A stretch of DNA of 64,000 bases from Orientallactaga sibirica (GCA_036365145.1 JAEOAD010000240.1:2294001-2358000); one strand, 5' to 3'. Shown: positions 22,546 to 33,545, counted from the stretch's first letter. Translations and numbers: made by a program. The notes: generated by a model not told the origin, from the letters alone.

Positions 22546-23718
22546 TCCACTGACAGACTGAATGATCAGTACATATCAGTAATAATTCACCCCATTCAGA
22601 AATTGTTTCCAAAGACATTTCATTCAAATGCTCACCTACATAAAACAAAGTAGAAAATGAGAATTGAAGCTGTTTCAAAACTTACTTCTAATGCAGTTTG
22701 TTTACAATATAAAACAACCAGATGGTAGGCAATCTGGAGAACAATCTGCTCCATCATTGGCATGAACAATTAGAATTAAACATATGAAGTCTCATGAAAC
22801 TGAACAGAACAAAGACTGTTTGGCCCAGGGACCACTACCCAAATTCAACCACCTCTCCAATAACCTCTCAAGGCCCAGATTCAGGCTCCGTCACACAGCA
22901 GCTGCAGGCCACGGAGAAAGAGCTCATTTGAAATCAGTCGTTAAAATTTATTTTTTTAATCTAATTACACTGTAGCAGCTGTGGTCTGTCATCTTTGCCT
23001 TCCAAGTGGCATTACATTTCTTTCAAAAACAGCAAGATTAGCAAACCTTCCTCTTTCCTTCCCTCTCCCTCATTCATTCATTTATTCGTGTCTTAAAAGA
23101 ACAAAATCCTTAGAGCTTTCTATAAGTGACTTTTCAGTAAGCTGAGCAGAAACACTTAGGAATACATTATTAATGTATACATTTTTAGGACTGTAATTTA
23201 AATAAAAGAGCACTGTCTACTGATTATGCTGAAAGTACTGAGTATTAGAAAAGGAATAGAACAATGTGCTGTCAGTTTCAGTGAAATCTACATATACATA
23301 AAAAAACACAAGAAAAAATTGAGCAAAAAGTGTGGTCAAACTCTTTTAAAATATAGTTGTTAAAAATGGAAAATAAATTCCTATGTTTCTCCCAATGTTT
23401 ATCTGCAAGAAGCACATGATCAACTGTTTAGCCATGTCTTTGCCTTAAGTCTAGGAAGACACAGGTGCAGCATATAATGGTGAAGCATTGAGAGCATTCA
23501 GAGCTGGGATGCAGATCAGTGGTACAGCGAGTGCTTGCCCAGCACATGTGTGGCCCTTGGTCTGACCCTTAGCAGTCAAGGATGTGGTAAAGCAAAGGGG
23601 TAAGCCACATTGGGTTAATCTGTTTTTTTCCTTCTGTCTACCAACTTCTACCTAAATATATGAATTTTTTTATATTCTTTCATAACAAAAACAATGTCTT
23701 TCAGCTTCAATATTTATG
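22546..23718. other. Non-repeat DNA with a possibly conserved block
   Basis: No repeat or gene recognised. The block 22880-23060 combines 'cacagcagctgcaggcc', a TAATTACAC homeobox-type core (22963-22971) and 'gtagcagctgtgg' (E-box), which looks like constrained non-coding DNA. That is an impression, not a test. Confidence 0.35.
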
Positions 23719-24330
23719 ATTTTTTTTAAACAAAAAGATTGCACAAGCTGGGTGTGGTGGCGCACGCCTTTAATCCCAGCACTTGGGAGGCAGAGGTAGG
23801 AGGATCGCCATGAGTTCGAGGCCACCCTGAGACTACATAGTTAATTCCAGGTCAGCCTGGGCCAGAGTGACACCCTACCTTGAAAATTAAAAAAAAAAAA
23901 AAAAAAAAAAGATTGCACACATAGACCCCTCTTCTCCACCCCAATTCTGCTGGGGGCCTTTGGTGGGGTTATTGGTATTCATTGTGGGGACCAAGAGGCC
24001 TCGGTCAGTCTCTGCAGGGATGGGGTCAACATGATGTCTTAGGCTATTCACACCCACGCTGAGGCTCTTACAGTCTTTCTGCCCCTTCTTCCACTATACT
24101 CCCTGAGACTTGGTTGGCAAGACAGAGATCTGACTTAGTGTTGCTTACTCTGTAGACAATTGATCTCTGTTTTTGTGAAGTTTGCGTGATCACAGTGTCT
24201 GTCACCATTTCCCTGGAACTGGTTTTCAGGCTCCCAGTGGGAGCAGTATTCATGTCTTCCCCTGTAATGACTTCTGGGACACAGCAGATGAGACAGAGGT
24301 GACCCATTTCATGGTAGACAGTTGGCTTTC
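23719..24330 (-). mobile_element. LINE-1 copy 4, 3'UTR only, minus strand
   Basis: T-rich start (the A tail on the minus strand), then 'cttctccaccccaattctgctgggggcc', 'ggctcttacagtctttctgcccc' and 'ttccctggaact', paralleling copy 5 (25200-25570). It is 5'-truncated within the 3'UTR; the left-hand part holds a B1. The inner boundary near 24330 is approximate. Confidence 0.7.
23748..23902 (+). mobile_element. B1 SINE, well preserved
   Basis: 'gctgggtgtggtggcgcacgcctttaatcccagcacttgggaggcagagg' type start, an intact middle and a 21-A tail. Target duplication aaaaagattgcaca on both sides. Confidence 0.95.
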
Positions 24331-24635
24331 TCTTCTTAATGTTTTCATGTATCCCTGTTCTCGCCTCTATTCTCCTTCATGCAGCACACATGCAAGGTCA
24401 CAGCCACCATACATCAGCAGTCAGAGAACTGAGAGCTCAGGCCTACTAAAAAAATCATATTTTTTATTATCAATTTTGATTTAAGCAATTATTTGTACTT
24501 AAAAATGGAAAATACCAGTCTTGAAATGTTCATATAATCTTATTAAGCATTTTGTTTTTTATCTTGACTTTTCACTTGCATAGATTTCTATTAACTATAA
24601 TTAAAATATATTAATGCTTTTGATTTTGCTTTTTA
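24331..24635. other. AT-rich non-repeat DNA
   Basis: Very AT-rich, with no frame or repeat recognised. It forms the left edge of the insertion cluster that follows. Confidence 0.4.
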
Positions 24636-24838
24636 AAATTTTTAAATTTATTTGAGAAAGAGAGAGAGAGGCAGATAGAGAAAGAAAATGGGCATGCCAT
24701 GTCGTCTACCCACTGCAAAAGAACTCCAGATGCATGTGCCACCTTATGCATTTGGCTTACATGGGTCCTGGGGAATTGAACCTGGGTCCTTTGGCTTTGC
24801 AGGCAAGTGTCTTAACCACTAAGCCATCTCTCCAGCCC
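24636..24838 (-). mobile_element. SINE-A, minus strand
   Basis: On the minus strand: 'gggctggagagatggcttagtggttaag', 'ggttcaattcc', 'gcataaggtggcacatgcatctgg'. Target duplication attttgcttttta (within 24622-24635 and 24840-24854). Confidence 0.93.
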
Positions 24839-24881
24839 TTTATTTTGCTTTTTATACTGTTAGCTCCCTAGCAGTTTTTCT

Positions 24882-25153
24882 TTATTTTTTATTTTTTATT
24901 TTTATTTTTAAAGAGAGAGACAGACAGAGACAGACAGAGAGAGAGGGAGAGGAAGACAGATAGAGAATGGATGTGCCAGCAGTCTCTCTGCTGCTATGAA
25001 TGAAATCCAGATGCGTGCGCCCCCTTGTGGTCAAGTGCAGCATTGTGCCCTTGCATCACTTTACATCTGGCTAAAAATGGGACCTGGAGATTGGAATCAG
25101 TGTTCTTTGGTTTAGGAGGCAGGCGCCTTAACCACTAAGCCATCTCTCCAGCC
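24882..25153 (-). mobile_element. SINE-A2, minus strand
   Basis: Long subfamily, ending on the right in 'ggctggagagatggcttagtggttaag' read in reverse. A perfect 16-bp target duplication ccctagcagtttttct lies at 24866-24881 and 25154-25169. Holds a CTCF-like core at 25017-25030. Confidence 0.95.
25017..25030 (-). promoter_or_regulatory. CTCF-like core motif inside SINE-A2
   Basis: The minus strand reads ccacaagggggcgc, identical to the copy at 30817-30830 and one mismatch from the CTCF core CCASYAGRKGGCRS. Binding not shown. Confidence 0.45.
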
Positions 25154-25183
25154 CCCTAGCAGTTTTTCTATTGCTACACATTA

Positions 25184-26142
25184 TTCTTTTTTTTTTTTTT
25201 TACTTTGACACTTTGTATGGACACATCATGTGTTGGAACCATCATTCCCCTCCTCCCTGCCCCTACTCCACTGAGGGTCCTCCTTAGTGGGATTGCTGGC
25301 ATTCACCATGGAATTGTGGGTTATGAGTTGTGAGAGCAGCAGTCTGTCATTTGGGGGTGCAATGCCTGTGGCTATTCCCTCCCACCCTGTGGCTCTTACA
25401 TTCTTTCTGCCCCCTCTTCTGCAAAGTTCCCTGAGCCTTGGTGGCTTGTGCTTGAAGTCTACTTCAGTGTTGAGCTCTCTCTGCGGCTTCTGGGTTTCTA
25501 CTTTCATGAATTTTGAGTATTCTCAGTGTCTATTTACATTGTCAGACTCACCATGGAAGTAGCATTCTTGCTCATTTCACCAATTCCTTTGTGTTTTCAT
25601 CTGGGCCCTAGGTGCTGTGCTAGGGGTAGTTCGCCGGCTCACTCCACGATGTTCTGTGTTGGCAGCATGTGGTGTCTTCAGGAATAGGGTCTTACATTTC
25701 CCCTCAGGCAGATAATCAAGTGCATTGACAGAAGTCTGTCTTGTTTTAGGGATCTCATAGGTCTCTCTGGTCAACAGCTCAATGTGGGTTGTAACCCATT
25801 TCTGGTACTGGAATTTACCAGCCAAGGCAAATATTTTAGGGTTAGGCTTCATCCCATTCTCCAGGCTCCATCTTATCAGATGATCCCTCCATGCTCCTAT
25901 TGAGGATTATATCTTTCAGTGTGCTATCCAGGAGGAAGTTTTCTATGGTACCAATTCATTTGGGGTTTGGTTTTGAGTATATGTCTCCCTACCCCCACCC
26001 TCTCATTCCCCTCCCCCTGCAAGCCCTTCCATCCCTCTAATTGGTCCTTGAGTTGCATGTCGGGTTTAACAGCAATACAAGCTGTTCAAGTTTAGGACCC
26101 ACAGATGAGGGAGACCATGTGGCATTTTCCTTTCTGCAAATT
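25184..26142 (-). mobile_element. LINE-1 copy 5, 5'-truncated, minus strand
   Basis: T-run start at 25190, 3'UTR matching copy 2 in reverse ('gggttgtaacccatttctggtactgg' against 15660-15690; 'gacagaagtctgtcttgtttt' against 15738-15755) and the last bases of ORF2 near 26095-26135 ('caaatgaccc...' region, minus strand). Target duplication attattcttttt at both ends (25180-25190 and 26140-26150). Confidence 0.85.
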
Positions 26143-26149
26143 ATTCTTT

Positions 26150-26437
26150 TTTTTTTTTTTTTTTTGAGACAAACCCAACAGACTGGCCTGTTTTAAGAAA
26201 GAGAGAGAGAGGGAGACAGAGAGAGGGGAGACAGAGAGAGAGGGAGACAGAATTGGCTCATCAGGGCCTTTAAATATTGCAATTGAACTCCAGATGCATG
26301 TGCCTTCTTGTGCACATGTGCAACATTGTGTGCTTGCAATGCTGTGTATCTGACCAATGTGGAACCTGAAGAGTCGAACATAAGTCCTTAAGCTTCACAG
26401 GCAAGCACCTTAACTGTTAAGCCATCTCTGCAGCCCT
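26150..26437 (-). mobile_element. SINE-A2, minus strand, diverged
   Basis: T run, GA-rich run, then the reverse of 'ggctgcagagatggcttaacagttaagg' at the right end. The middle is the long form. The right flank 'cagtattctt' resembles the target duplication of L1 copy 5 at its left, so the two may share one target. Confidence 0.85.
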
Positions 26438-26955
26438 CTGCACAGTATTCTTAATGATCATTCAGAATGACTGGGTGACATGCTATGAAGTATAGATGTG
26501 TGCATGGGATATATAATGTACATAGTACTCATGTACAAAACAACTATGAAGTATATATGTGTACATGGGATACACACATATATAAATAGTATACACATAT
26601 ATAACAACTTATTTACCCATAATCTTCTTGTTAGATATTTGAATTATTTTCAGATATTTTTAAACAATACTGTTACCTTTGTGTAGATTCACAGAGTTAG
26701 AATTCATGAGTCACAAAAAAATACAATCTCTATTGTAATTGACATGTTGAACTTTAATTGTATTCTCTAATAAGCATCTATTTTAATTGAAGTTATTTAT
26801 TGGACCATTGCAGGACCTTATAACTGGCTTCCTTTCTCCTATTTTTGCCTCATTTTATTACCAACCAACAAATACTTTAGAGTAATCTAAATTAAACTCC
26901 ACTTTCATTGTTTTTTTGAGACCACCATCAGAATTTCTCGTTAAAGTACAGAACT
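26438..26955. other. AT-rich DNA with a 61-bp tandem duplication
   Basis: A duplicated segment starts at 26483 and 26544 (ctatgaagtata.atgtgt.catggga in both; period 61). TA/CA-rich text follows to 26605. No gene seen. Confidence 0.6.
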
Positions 26956-27540
26956 CATGTAATCAAACCTTATTATTCATGGATCCTGTATTTACAGATT
27001 CACCTACTTACTAAAATTTAATTGCAATTCCAGGATCACTACTCACTGTCTTCCATAGTCCTTTGCAGACATGTGCACACCAGGGAATATTTGGAACGAT
27101 CTATTATGCATGTTCCCAGTTGAAACTGAGCAGTAATCTCCTTTTTGTTCCCTGCTTTCTCACCGTGCAAGCAAGTACCCCATTCAGAGTCAATATGATG
27201 TTATCTTTGTGCATTTTGACTTTTCATTAGTAATTTTGCTGTTTAAAATACCCCCAAAGCATAATGCTACTGGGCATTCCTGTGTTACCATGTGCAAGAA
27301 GTCTATGATGTGCCTCGTGGAGAAAACGTGTGTGTAATGGATTCAATGTTAATGAATCAGTCGTGTGCATTGAATAACGTGGCTTTAAACAGAAACATAG
27401 AGTAAAGAGTATGTAACAATCAGGTGATGAAAATGCTATAACAGGCTAGTGGCAACCTCCCACTGTATTGGAGAAATGACTTAGCACTTACCATTTCAGT
27501 GACAGAGATGACTTTACAGAACATGACAGTGAGCTTTGTT
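26955..27540 (+). mobile_element. Ancient pogo/Tigger-like DNA transposon fragment
   Basis: The block 'atttacagattcacctacttactaaaattt' and then 'ttgctgtttaaaatacccccaaagcat' matches my memory of a mammalian Tigger-type element: the second string is the 5'UTR and start of a transposase with a CENP-B-like DNA-binding region. A degraded frame at 27247-27350 still gives 'PPKHNAT', 'KKSMMCLVEKTCV' and 'QCNESVV'-like pieces with stops. 'gtggctttaaacagaaacatagagtaaa' also fits. These elements died early in placental evolution. The exact family is not certain. Confidence 0.6.
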
Positions 27541-28150
27541 TGATAGCTTTTAACCCTACCCTCAGTAAACTTTATATTCCCAAGCCTGTCAGTCAAAGCC
27601 TACAACCTAACTAATGCCCTAAAGTAATTCTTTATCTTTAATTTCAATCATGTGTGATTGTAGAAGATACTTGATTAAAATAAGTGCCCTCACTTCTGCC
27701 TGGAGCCTACCCAGTGGAAAAGCAAATGCAACAAAAGGAAAAAAATTCTCCAGCCTTAATGGCCCTTCTTTCTCAGGCACTGGAAAAAGGCATTTGCCCT
27801 TTTACTTCTCTTGGCAGCAAGCTCTCAGGCTTCATTGTTTCTAGACAACTGTTTCATTGTTACCATGTCACTTGACTATACACAGTCCCATAGCAAAGCT
27901 GGGCTGTATTAATTGAATTGTTGGGAGTTCCTGGCTGGAGAGGAGGGATTTGTTCACTGTTCTGATCTCAACTTTGACATTCTCAGTCCTGTAGCCAGAA
28001 CCTATTCCAGAAAGCATAACCAGGTAGTGTTGGTACCTGTATTGTATAGCCTGTTGTATAGCCTGTATTGGTGAGTACAGACATTTTTATCCAGTCTGCA
28101 GAGATTTTTGGCAAGACGACTTGCAGGTCAGTTGAATGTAGTAGTACATT
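27541..28150. other. Non-repeat DNA, no gene seen
   Basis: No repeat or exon recognised. A small direct repeat 'gtattgtatagcctgttgtatagcctgtattgg' lies near 28038-28070. Two overlapping 63-64 codon frames at 27650-27875 lack any recognisable motif. Confidence 0.4.
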
Positions 28151-28151
28151 A

Positions 28152-28270
28152 CATAAGCCCCACACGTTAGAGGCTCGGGGAGGAGGATTCCTGTGAGTTC
28201 AGTGCCAGCCTGGACTACATAGTGAGTACTAGGCAATACAAGGTTATATAGTGAGACCTTATCTCAACCT
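28152..28270 (+). mobile_element. Old B1-like SINE fragment
   Basis: 'gaggctcggggaggaggattcctgtgagttcagtgccagcctggactacatagtgag' through 'gtgagaccttatctc', lacking the first B1 third. Closer to a mouse-type B1 than to the other copies here. Confidence 0.65.
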
Positions 28271-28739
28271 CCCCCCCAAATAAAGAACTACAGAGAGTAG
28301 CCCTCCACTGAAGTTTCTGCAATGATGATGCAGTGGTAACATCATCAGCGGTCCAGGTGTGTCAGACAGTGACCAGAAGCTGTACAGCAGGCAGTCCTGT
28401 GGGGAATGAGAGTGCCAGGAGAAGCAATTGCAGGGGACAGAGCTTCCCCATTCTTTCCAGAATGGCCTATACACCATATATGAGCATGTTTTAGAGTCCC
28501 CATTGCCCATGGGACTGACTGCAAAATTTCCAGTCTCAACATAACAAGCTTGTGTCAGACCCCATTATCCCCCCCAAACCTGGGCTCTTGGCCTCAGCTC
28601 ACTGCGGTTGTTGAACTGCCCTTCTCTTTTTCACAGTGGTTAGTGCCCTCTGTCTCCTCTGAGCTAACCTCCTGCTCAGGTGACAGAGTTTCTCACTCCA
28701 GCCTGTGGGCTCCCACTGCTCCCTCTTACCCTGCACACT
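28271..28739. other. Non-repeat DNA, no gene seen
   Basis: No family or coding signal recognised; overlapping short frames on both strands only. Confidence 0.35.
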
Positions 28740-28900
28740 AGGTCTCTTCCCATTGTATTAAAATGATTCCCATTCACATCTTTCTTGAGTAGGCTATCAG
28801 ACTGACTGAGAGCAGGGCACATCTTTGTCCTACTGTATCTCACTAAGATGGTTGGCCCAGGGCCTGCAGGTATCCTAAGACTAAATGAATGAACACACAG
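28740..28900 (+). mobile_element. L2-like 3' fragment
   Basis: 'ctgagagcagggcacatctttgtcctactgtatctc', 'ggcccagggcctgcaggtatcctaagactaaatgaatgaac' follows the L2 3' pattern (gagggcaggg..., then ...gaatgaatgaa). Confidence 0.55.
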
Positions 28901-29192
28901 ATGCAGTCATAGGGCATCAATTAATGTACTTTTGTTCTAATATTTCCATGGGTCTGTATTGTCCTGTGCTTCTCTGTTAAGCCAGGCTCATGCCTGGGAT
29001 GAAGTTCCTTCCAAAGTCAGAAGGTCAGGCAGCAGGATGTGTTGTTCTAGGGAAGAAGGACATGGTATACGCTAAAACTGGACACCAAGCAGAAATAGAA
29101 GGCCCTCCTCCATGTCCTTAGTGCAAAGAAAGAAGACAAGATAAAGTTTGGGGCGCAAACAGTAAAATAGGTTCTGACTTATCAGACAAAAA

Positions 29193-29379
29193 GGGGAGCT
29201 GAAGAGATAGCTTAGCCATTAAGACGCTTGCCTGTGAAGCCTAAGAACTCATGTTTGAATTTCCAGATTTCACATAAGCCAGACACACAGTGACATAAGC
29301 ATGCAATGTCACACATGCACACAAGGGGGCATATGTGTCTGGCATTTGTTCACAGCAGCTGAAGGTCCTGATGTGCCCA

Positions 29380-29414
<35 letters not shown>

Positions 29415-29440
29415 AAAATAAATAAATTTTAAAAAGTGTT
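29193..29440 (+). mobile_element. SINE-A2, diverged
   Basis: 'ggggagctgaagagatagcttagccattaagacgc', the long centre with 'cacacaagggggcatatgtgtctgg', a CT run and an AAATAAAT tail. Confidence 0.88.
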
Positions 29441-30528
29441 TTCTTTGGGTTTTTTTTTTTTTTTTTTGAGAATTTTTTTTTTGCAGAGGTGGAGGAGATA
29501 CCAGCCAGCACTGGGCATCACTGGTTAGCATCAGAGACACAAATAGGACAAAGACTTTGTCCTATCTCACTAAGCTCTGAGGTCTAGGTGAGGAATCATG
29601 AAAGGAGCCATTCTAATCAGGTAGGAGCTATCCTATGTGCAGGATAGGAAGAAGTGAGCAACTTGGGGTCAGCTTGAGTGGGCTAGGGAAGGCTGAACAG
29701 AGGAGGTTATGGGTTAGAAGAAAAGAACATTCAGAACTGTGAGTGTTGCTCAGTGGAGAAAAAGCTAGAAGGGATGCCACACTTTCTGGTCAGAACTTTG
29801 AAGGAGAAACACAAAGTGACCCCATGTAAGTAAGTCTTCAGCACTTACACTGAGAGCATGTCTAAGGCAAGCCCCTCTCTTCCTCTGTGTTGTGCAGGGG
29901 ACCCAAACAGTAGTACCTTACACTGGCAGCTGGGAGGTAAAGGCCATGGTGTTCTCATAGGAAACAGTGAGGTGACTTGCACAGAGGCTGTAGCTTAACC
30001 AACTAAAGCCAAAGGCTGAAAGCAGATTGACTAGCACTTAGCTGTGTAGGCAAAGGCAGAGGTGAGCCTGGGTTCTGCCTAGAGAGGGCTGCAAACCACC
30101 AGCCTCCAGCATTGTTTCTGAATTCTGGTAGAGTGCCCTGGTGGCCAGAATGACAAGGAGAATGAAACTCTCTGGGGATCAGAAGGCCTCAGGGATCTCT
30201 GTTTAGAGGCCTCAGTTCTCACAACCATACTTTCACACCCTGGGAAGCAAGACAAGGAAAGAAATCTAAAAGCCAAAATATGAACATGTATCCGAGCAAC
30301 TCAAATCAAGAGCAAGTAGGATAAATATTCACCTGGTCAGTTAGAGGCGCTCACTTCACCCTATACATAGACGTTAAAGTTTGAAAAGAGGTTTACCCCA
30401 CTGGGAAGTAAAGTACATTTTGGGAGGCATATGAATAACCAAATGTTAAATTTTCAACTTGACTATAAATGAAAAAAAAGAGAGAATAGGTTAGATCAAT
30501 AAAAACTTAATAAAAATAAAAATAAAAA
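29441..30528. other. Poly(T) tract, then non-repeat DNA
   Basis: A T-rich stretch lies at 29447-29482, then about 1 kb with no repeat, exon or RNA gene recognised. Confidence 0.4.
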
Positions 30529-30676
30529 TGCAGGTATAGTGGCCCATGTCTTTAATCTCAGAATTCAAGAAGCTGAGGTAGAAGGATCGTTGTGAGGTCA
30601 AAGCCAGTCTGCACTACAGAGAGAGTTCCAAGTCAGCCTGGGCTAGAGTGAGACCCTGCCTCAAAAAATAAAATAA
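30529..30676 (+). mobile_element. B1 SINE, diverged
   Basis: 'gcaggtatagtggcccatgtctttaatctcag' through 'cagcctgggctagagtgagaccctgcctc' and an AAAATAAAATAA tail that abuts the next SINE. Confidence 0.85.
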
Positions 30677-30975
30677 GGGCTGGAGAGATGGCTTAGCGGC
30701 TAAGGTACCTGCCTGCTAAGCCTAAGAATGCTGGTTCCAATGTCCAGCAGTTCCAATCTCCTGGTCCCACATTTAGCCAGATGCAAAGTGACTCAAGGGC
30801 GCAATGCCGCACTTGACCACAAGGGGGCGCACGCATCTGGATTTCATTCACAGCAGCTGAGAGATTGCTGGCGCACCCTTTTCTGTCTCCCTCTCCCTCT
30901 CTGTCTATTTCTCTCTGTCTCTCTCTCCAAACATAAATAAAAAATAATAAAAAAATTTTTTAAATAAAATAAAAT
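30677..30975 (+). mobile_element. SINE-A2, well preserved
   Basis: 'gggctggagagatggcttagcggctaagg', then a short internal duplication ('tggttccaatgtccagcagttccaatctcc'), the A2 centre 'gcaaagtgactcaagggcgcaatgccgcacttgaccac', a CT run and an AATAAAAT-rich tail. The 20-bp start and the full centre make it the best A2 reference in the window. Confidence 0.93.
30817..30830 (+). promoter_or_regulatory. CTCF-like core motif inside SINE-A2
   Basis: ccacaagggggcgc; one mismatch (A at position 5) from the core CCASYAGRKGGCRS. Identical to the motif in the SINE-A2 at 24882-25153. Confidence 0.45.
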
Positions 30976-31889
30976 AAAATAATAAAAAATTTAAAACCAC
31001 CTAGCAGGCAAGCAATAGTATTATTCTGAGGGCTCTTGTGCCATTTTGCTCAGAAATCTGTCCCCTGCCTATATGTTAAGACCTTTCCTTGAGGAGACCT
31101 GTGCTTCCTCAAAACCAGAGCAGAAAGGAACCAAGCCTACACCCCTGGTGCTGGTATCAAAAATCAGTGGTTGTTCCTGCTGCTGCTGCTGTGCCCAACA
31201 GAACTTGCTTCTCAACTGCTCTCTAACATATGTTAGGCCAAGTGTATAAGTGTGTGTTCTTTTGTGTTCATTTTTAGGCAGAGGGGCCTTAGGGAGTCAC
31301 ATTCCAGTGCAGATTGCTTTGTGAATGAAGACAGAGGACTTTTCCGGCTCCCCCTTGACGGTAGACAAGGACAAGAAGTCTTCTTACTGGATGCCACACA
31401 CACTTTGGTTCAATAATGCAGGCTCTATTGTCCAAGCCGTTGCCTGAATCCTCTGGCTTCCCAGGAAAGCATTCCAGATTTGTGGTAAAGTCTTTAACTC
31501 TCAGCTTCTCACTCTGTGTGGCTTCTCTTCCTGAATTGAGTTTGGTTATTCCTGCCTCAGCCTCCTGAGTAGTGATCATGAGTAAATGCCACTGTGCCGG
31601 GCTCCAAGTTCGGCTATTAAAGATCCTGAAATCTGTGTGCAAAACTCCAGTAGAGGCTTCTCCACAGTGAGGAATGATGCTGCTTACTTCATTTCCTCCA
31701 CAGCTTCCCAAATGCTCGTGGTACCTGGTGACTTCTATCTACTCCTTCTCCCATGCCACCAGAGACCTTCCTCTGCACCTCCCTAGCCTGGGCCTTGGTC
31801 AGAAAGCATCTTCCTATGTGTTCATTTCAATCACATGCATTCTTGCAACATTCTAAAAATTCATAAGCCCATATATTTACTATAGCTAG
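30976..31889. other. Mostly non-repeat DNA
   Basis: Contains a short CTG run (31178-31191). A B1/7SL-like piece read in reverse lies at 31500-31605 ('cctgcctcagcctcctgagtag', 'gccactgtgccgggct'). A 140-codon minus-strand frame (31711-31289) runs through that piece and is a chance frame. Confidence 0.45.
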
Positions 31890-32062
31890 TGACCACATAT
31901 TCAGGTACTGTGAAGGGTGCAATGTGAGCTGATTCATTCACTCCTTTGGGAACTCTAAGGTATTGCTATTTTACAAGTGGGAAAACTAATCTTAGAAGGA
32001 TTATGAGTTTTTCTCTGTAGCTAGCACATTGTGGAATCTGATTTTGGTTTCAAGGTCTATAT
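31890..32062 (+). mobile_element. MIR fragment
   Basis: 'attgctattttacaagtgggaaaactaatcttagaaggatta' and 'gtagctagcacattgtggaatctgattttggtttcaaggtct' follow the MIR core (ttttacagatgaggaaactgag..., gtggcagagctgggattcgaac...). Confidence 0.65.
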
Positions 32063-32603
32063 GCTGAAACCTACATCAGACATCCTCCTCTGAGAAGTCC
32101 AACAGTCCTCACCCTAAAGATGGTCCTTCCAGTTCTGAACTTAATTGCTAACTATTTCCAGACAAGACCTCTAGTTTCATAAAGCTCAATTCAGAAATTA
32201 ATGAGAATTGAAAACTTACTGTACATCACTGTAAAAGGACAACTTTTAAAGGGCAAAATTATAACTCTTGTGCTTTGATATTTTATCTTGTACTTGAACA
32301 CAAGTACAAGATGTTTTTAACTCATTAATTAATGGTATTACCAGTAAGATGTTACAATTAGCTCAAGGGGGAGTGTAAATTACCACATATGCACAGGCAA
32401 TCAGAAATGCTGAAATAGATTTACATAAATGTGCAAAATTAAGAAAACTGGTCAAGATCCACAGGGAATTCTACTGGACATACAAATTCTGTATTTCTTC
32501 TATGATAATGTTTGTGTTATCATTTTCTGCCATGTAGAGTATTAAATACATTGGAAGGTAGAGATTATTGGGAAAAGTGTGTTACCTGGGACACAGAATG
32601 GTC
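32063..32603. other. AT-rich non-repeat DNA
   Basis: Nothing recognised except an inverted pair at 32289-32312 ('cttgtacttgaacacaagtacaag'), which could form a small hairpin. Confidence 0.4.
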
Positions 32604-32801
32604 TTCTTAAAAAAAATATATATTTATTTATTTACTTGAGCAGGAGGCAAATGGTTTTGCTAGGGCTTCCAGCCACTGCAAACCAACTCCAGATGCATGT
32701 ACCACCTTGTACATCTGGTTTTCATGGGTACTGGGGAATCGAACCTGGGTCCTTTGGCTTTGCTGGCAAGTGACTTAATTACTACGCCATCTCTCCAGGC
32801 C
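32604..32801 (-). mobile_element. SINE-A, minus strand
   Basis: Right end reads in reverse as 'gcctggagagatggcgtagtaattaag', with 'ggttcgattcc' (a perfect B box) in reverse at about 32738. Perfect 10-bp duplication cagaatggtc at 32594-32603 and 32802-32811. Confidence 0.95.
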
Positions 32802-32811
32802 CAGAATGGTC

Positions 32812-33545
32812 ATTTTAACCATTTTAAAGTTTTTAAATAATTTATATTGATATAAATATAATGTAATATTTTATTTTATGAGTGCATCATAACCACTCAC
32901 TCTTTGATTTGTGAAGATTCAAGTTATGATGAAGCATTTTCTTTTTAGAATAAATAGAACAGAATCAACTGGTCCTCTAGGCCTCTTTAAGTAGCATATG
33001 TTAGAGGAAAGAATTCCACATTCAGATGTTATTCCCAAAGGCTTCACCCATGATTCTTTTCCATGCTACTTAACTTTTTAAAAATTCTGTTATGATCCTG
33101 CTGAGATTGTAGCTTTTACCTTAATATTTGCCAATGTTCCTGTGGCCATCAATCACAGGACACTCATGAGACAGGAAGTCTTGAAGCCTGTACTAAATAT
33201 TTTGAATAAAAATGTGTCTTTGTTGTAACAGAATGTCCTAACATGAGACAACTGCTCACTAAAAATACTTCCAAACAAGGATATGGTTCTGTCTCTAAGA
33301 AGCCACCAGTTTCTTCCTTCCCCAGACACCTGTTTCCTGCCTTGAGAATTAAGATTCTGTTATCACTAGAAATGGGCCCTTGCTGCGAAAGGATTTACCT
33401 GGTAAATGGAAAAGACTCCAAGCAATAATCTTTTCAAGATTAAGTTCATTACTTGAACAGTAATCTGTTCAACATCCAAGATCTGCATCTAAATTACCTT
33501 CTTATCTCCTGGGGGAAGCAGAGCCTGAGATAAGAATTTAAGTGC
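32812..33545. other. AT-rich non-repeat DNA
   Basis: No repeat or gene recognised. A 61-codon frame at 33243-33428 has no known motif. Confidence 0.35.

Noticed and set aside
31289..31711. 140-codon minus-strand frame
   Set aside because: Part of it is the usual translated 7SL-like repeat text, and no domain is visible elsewhere.
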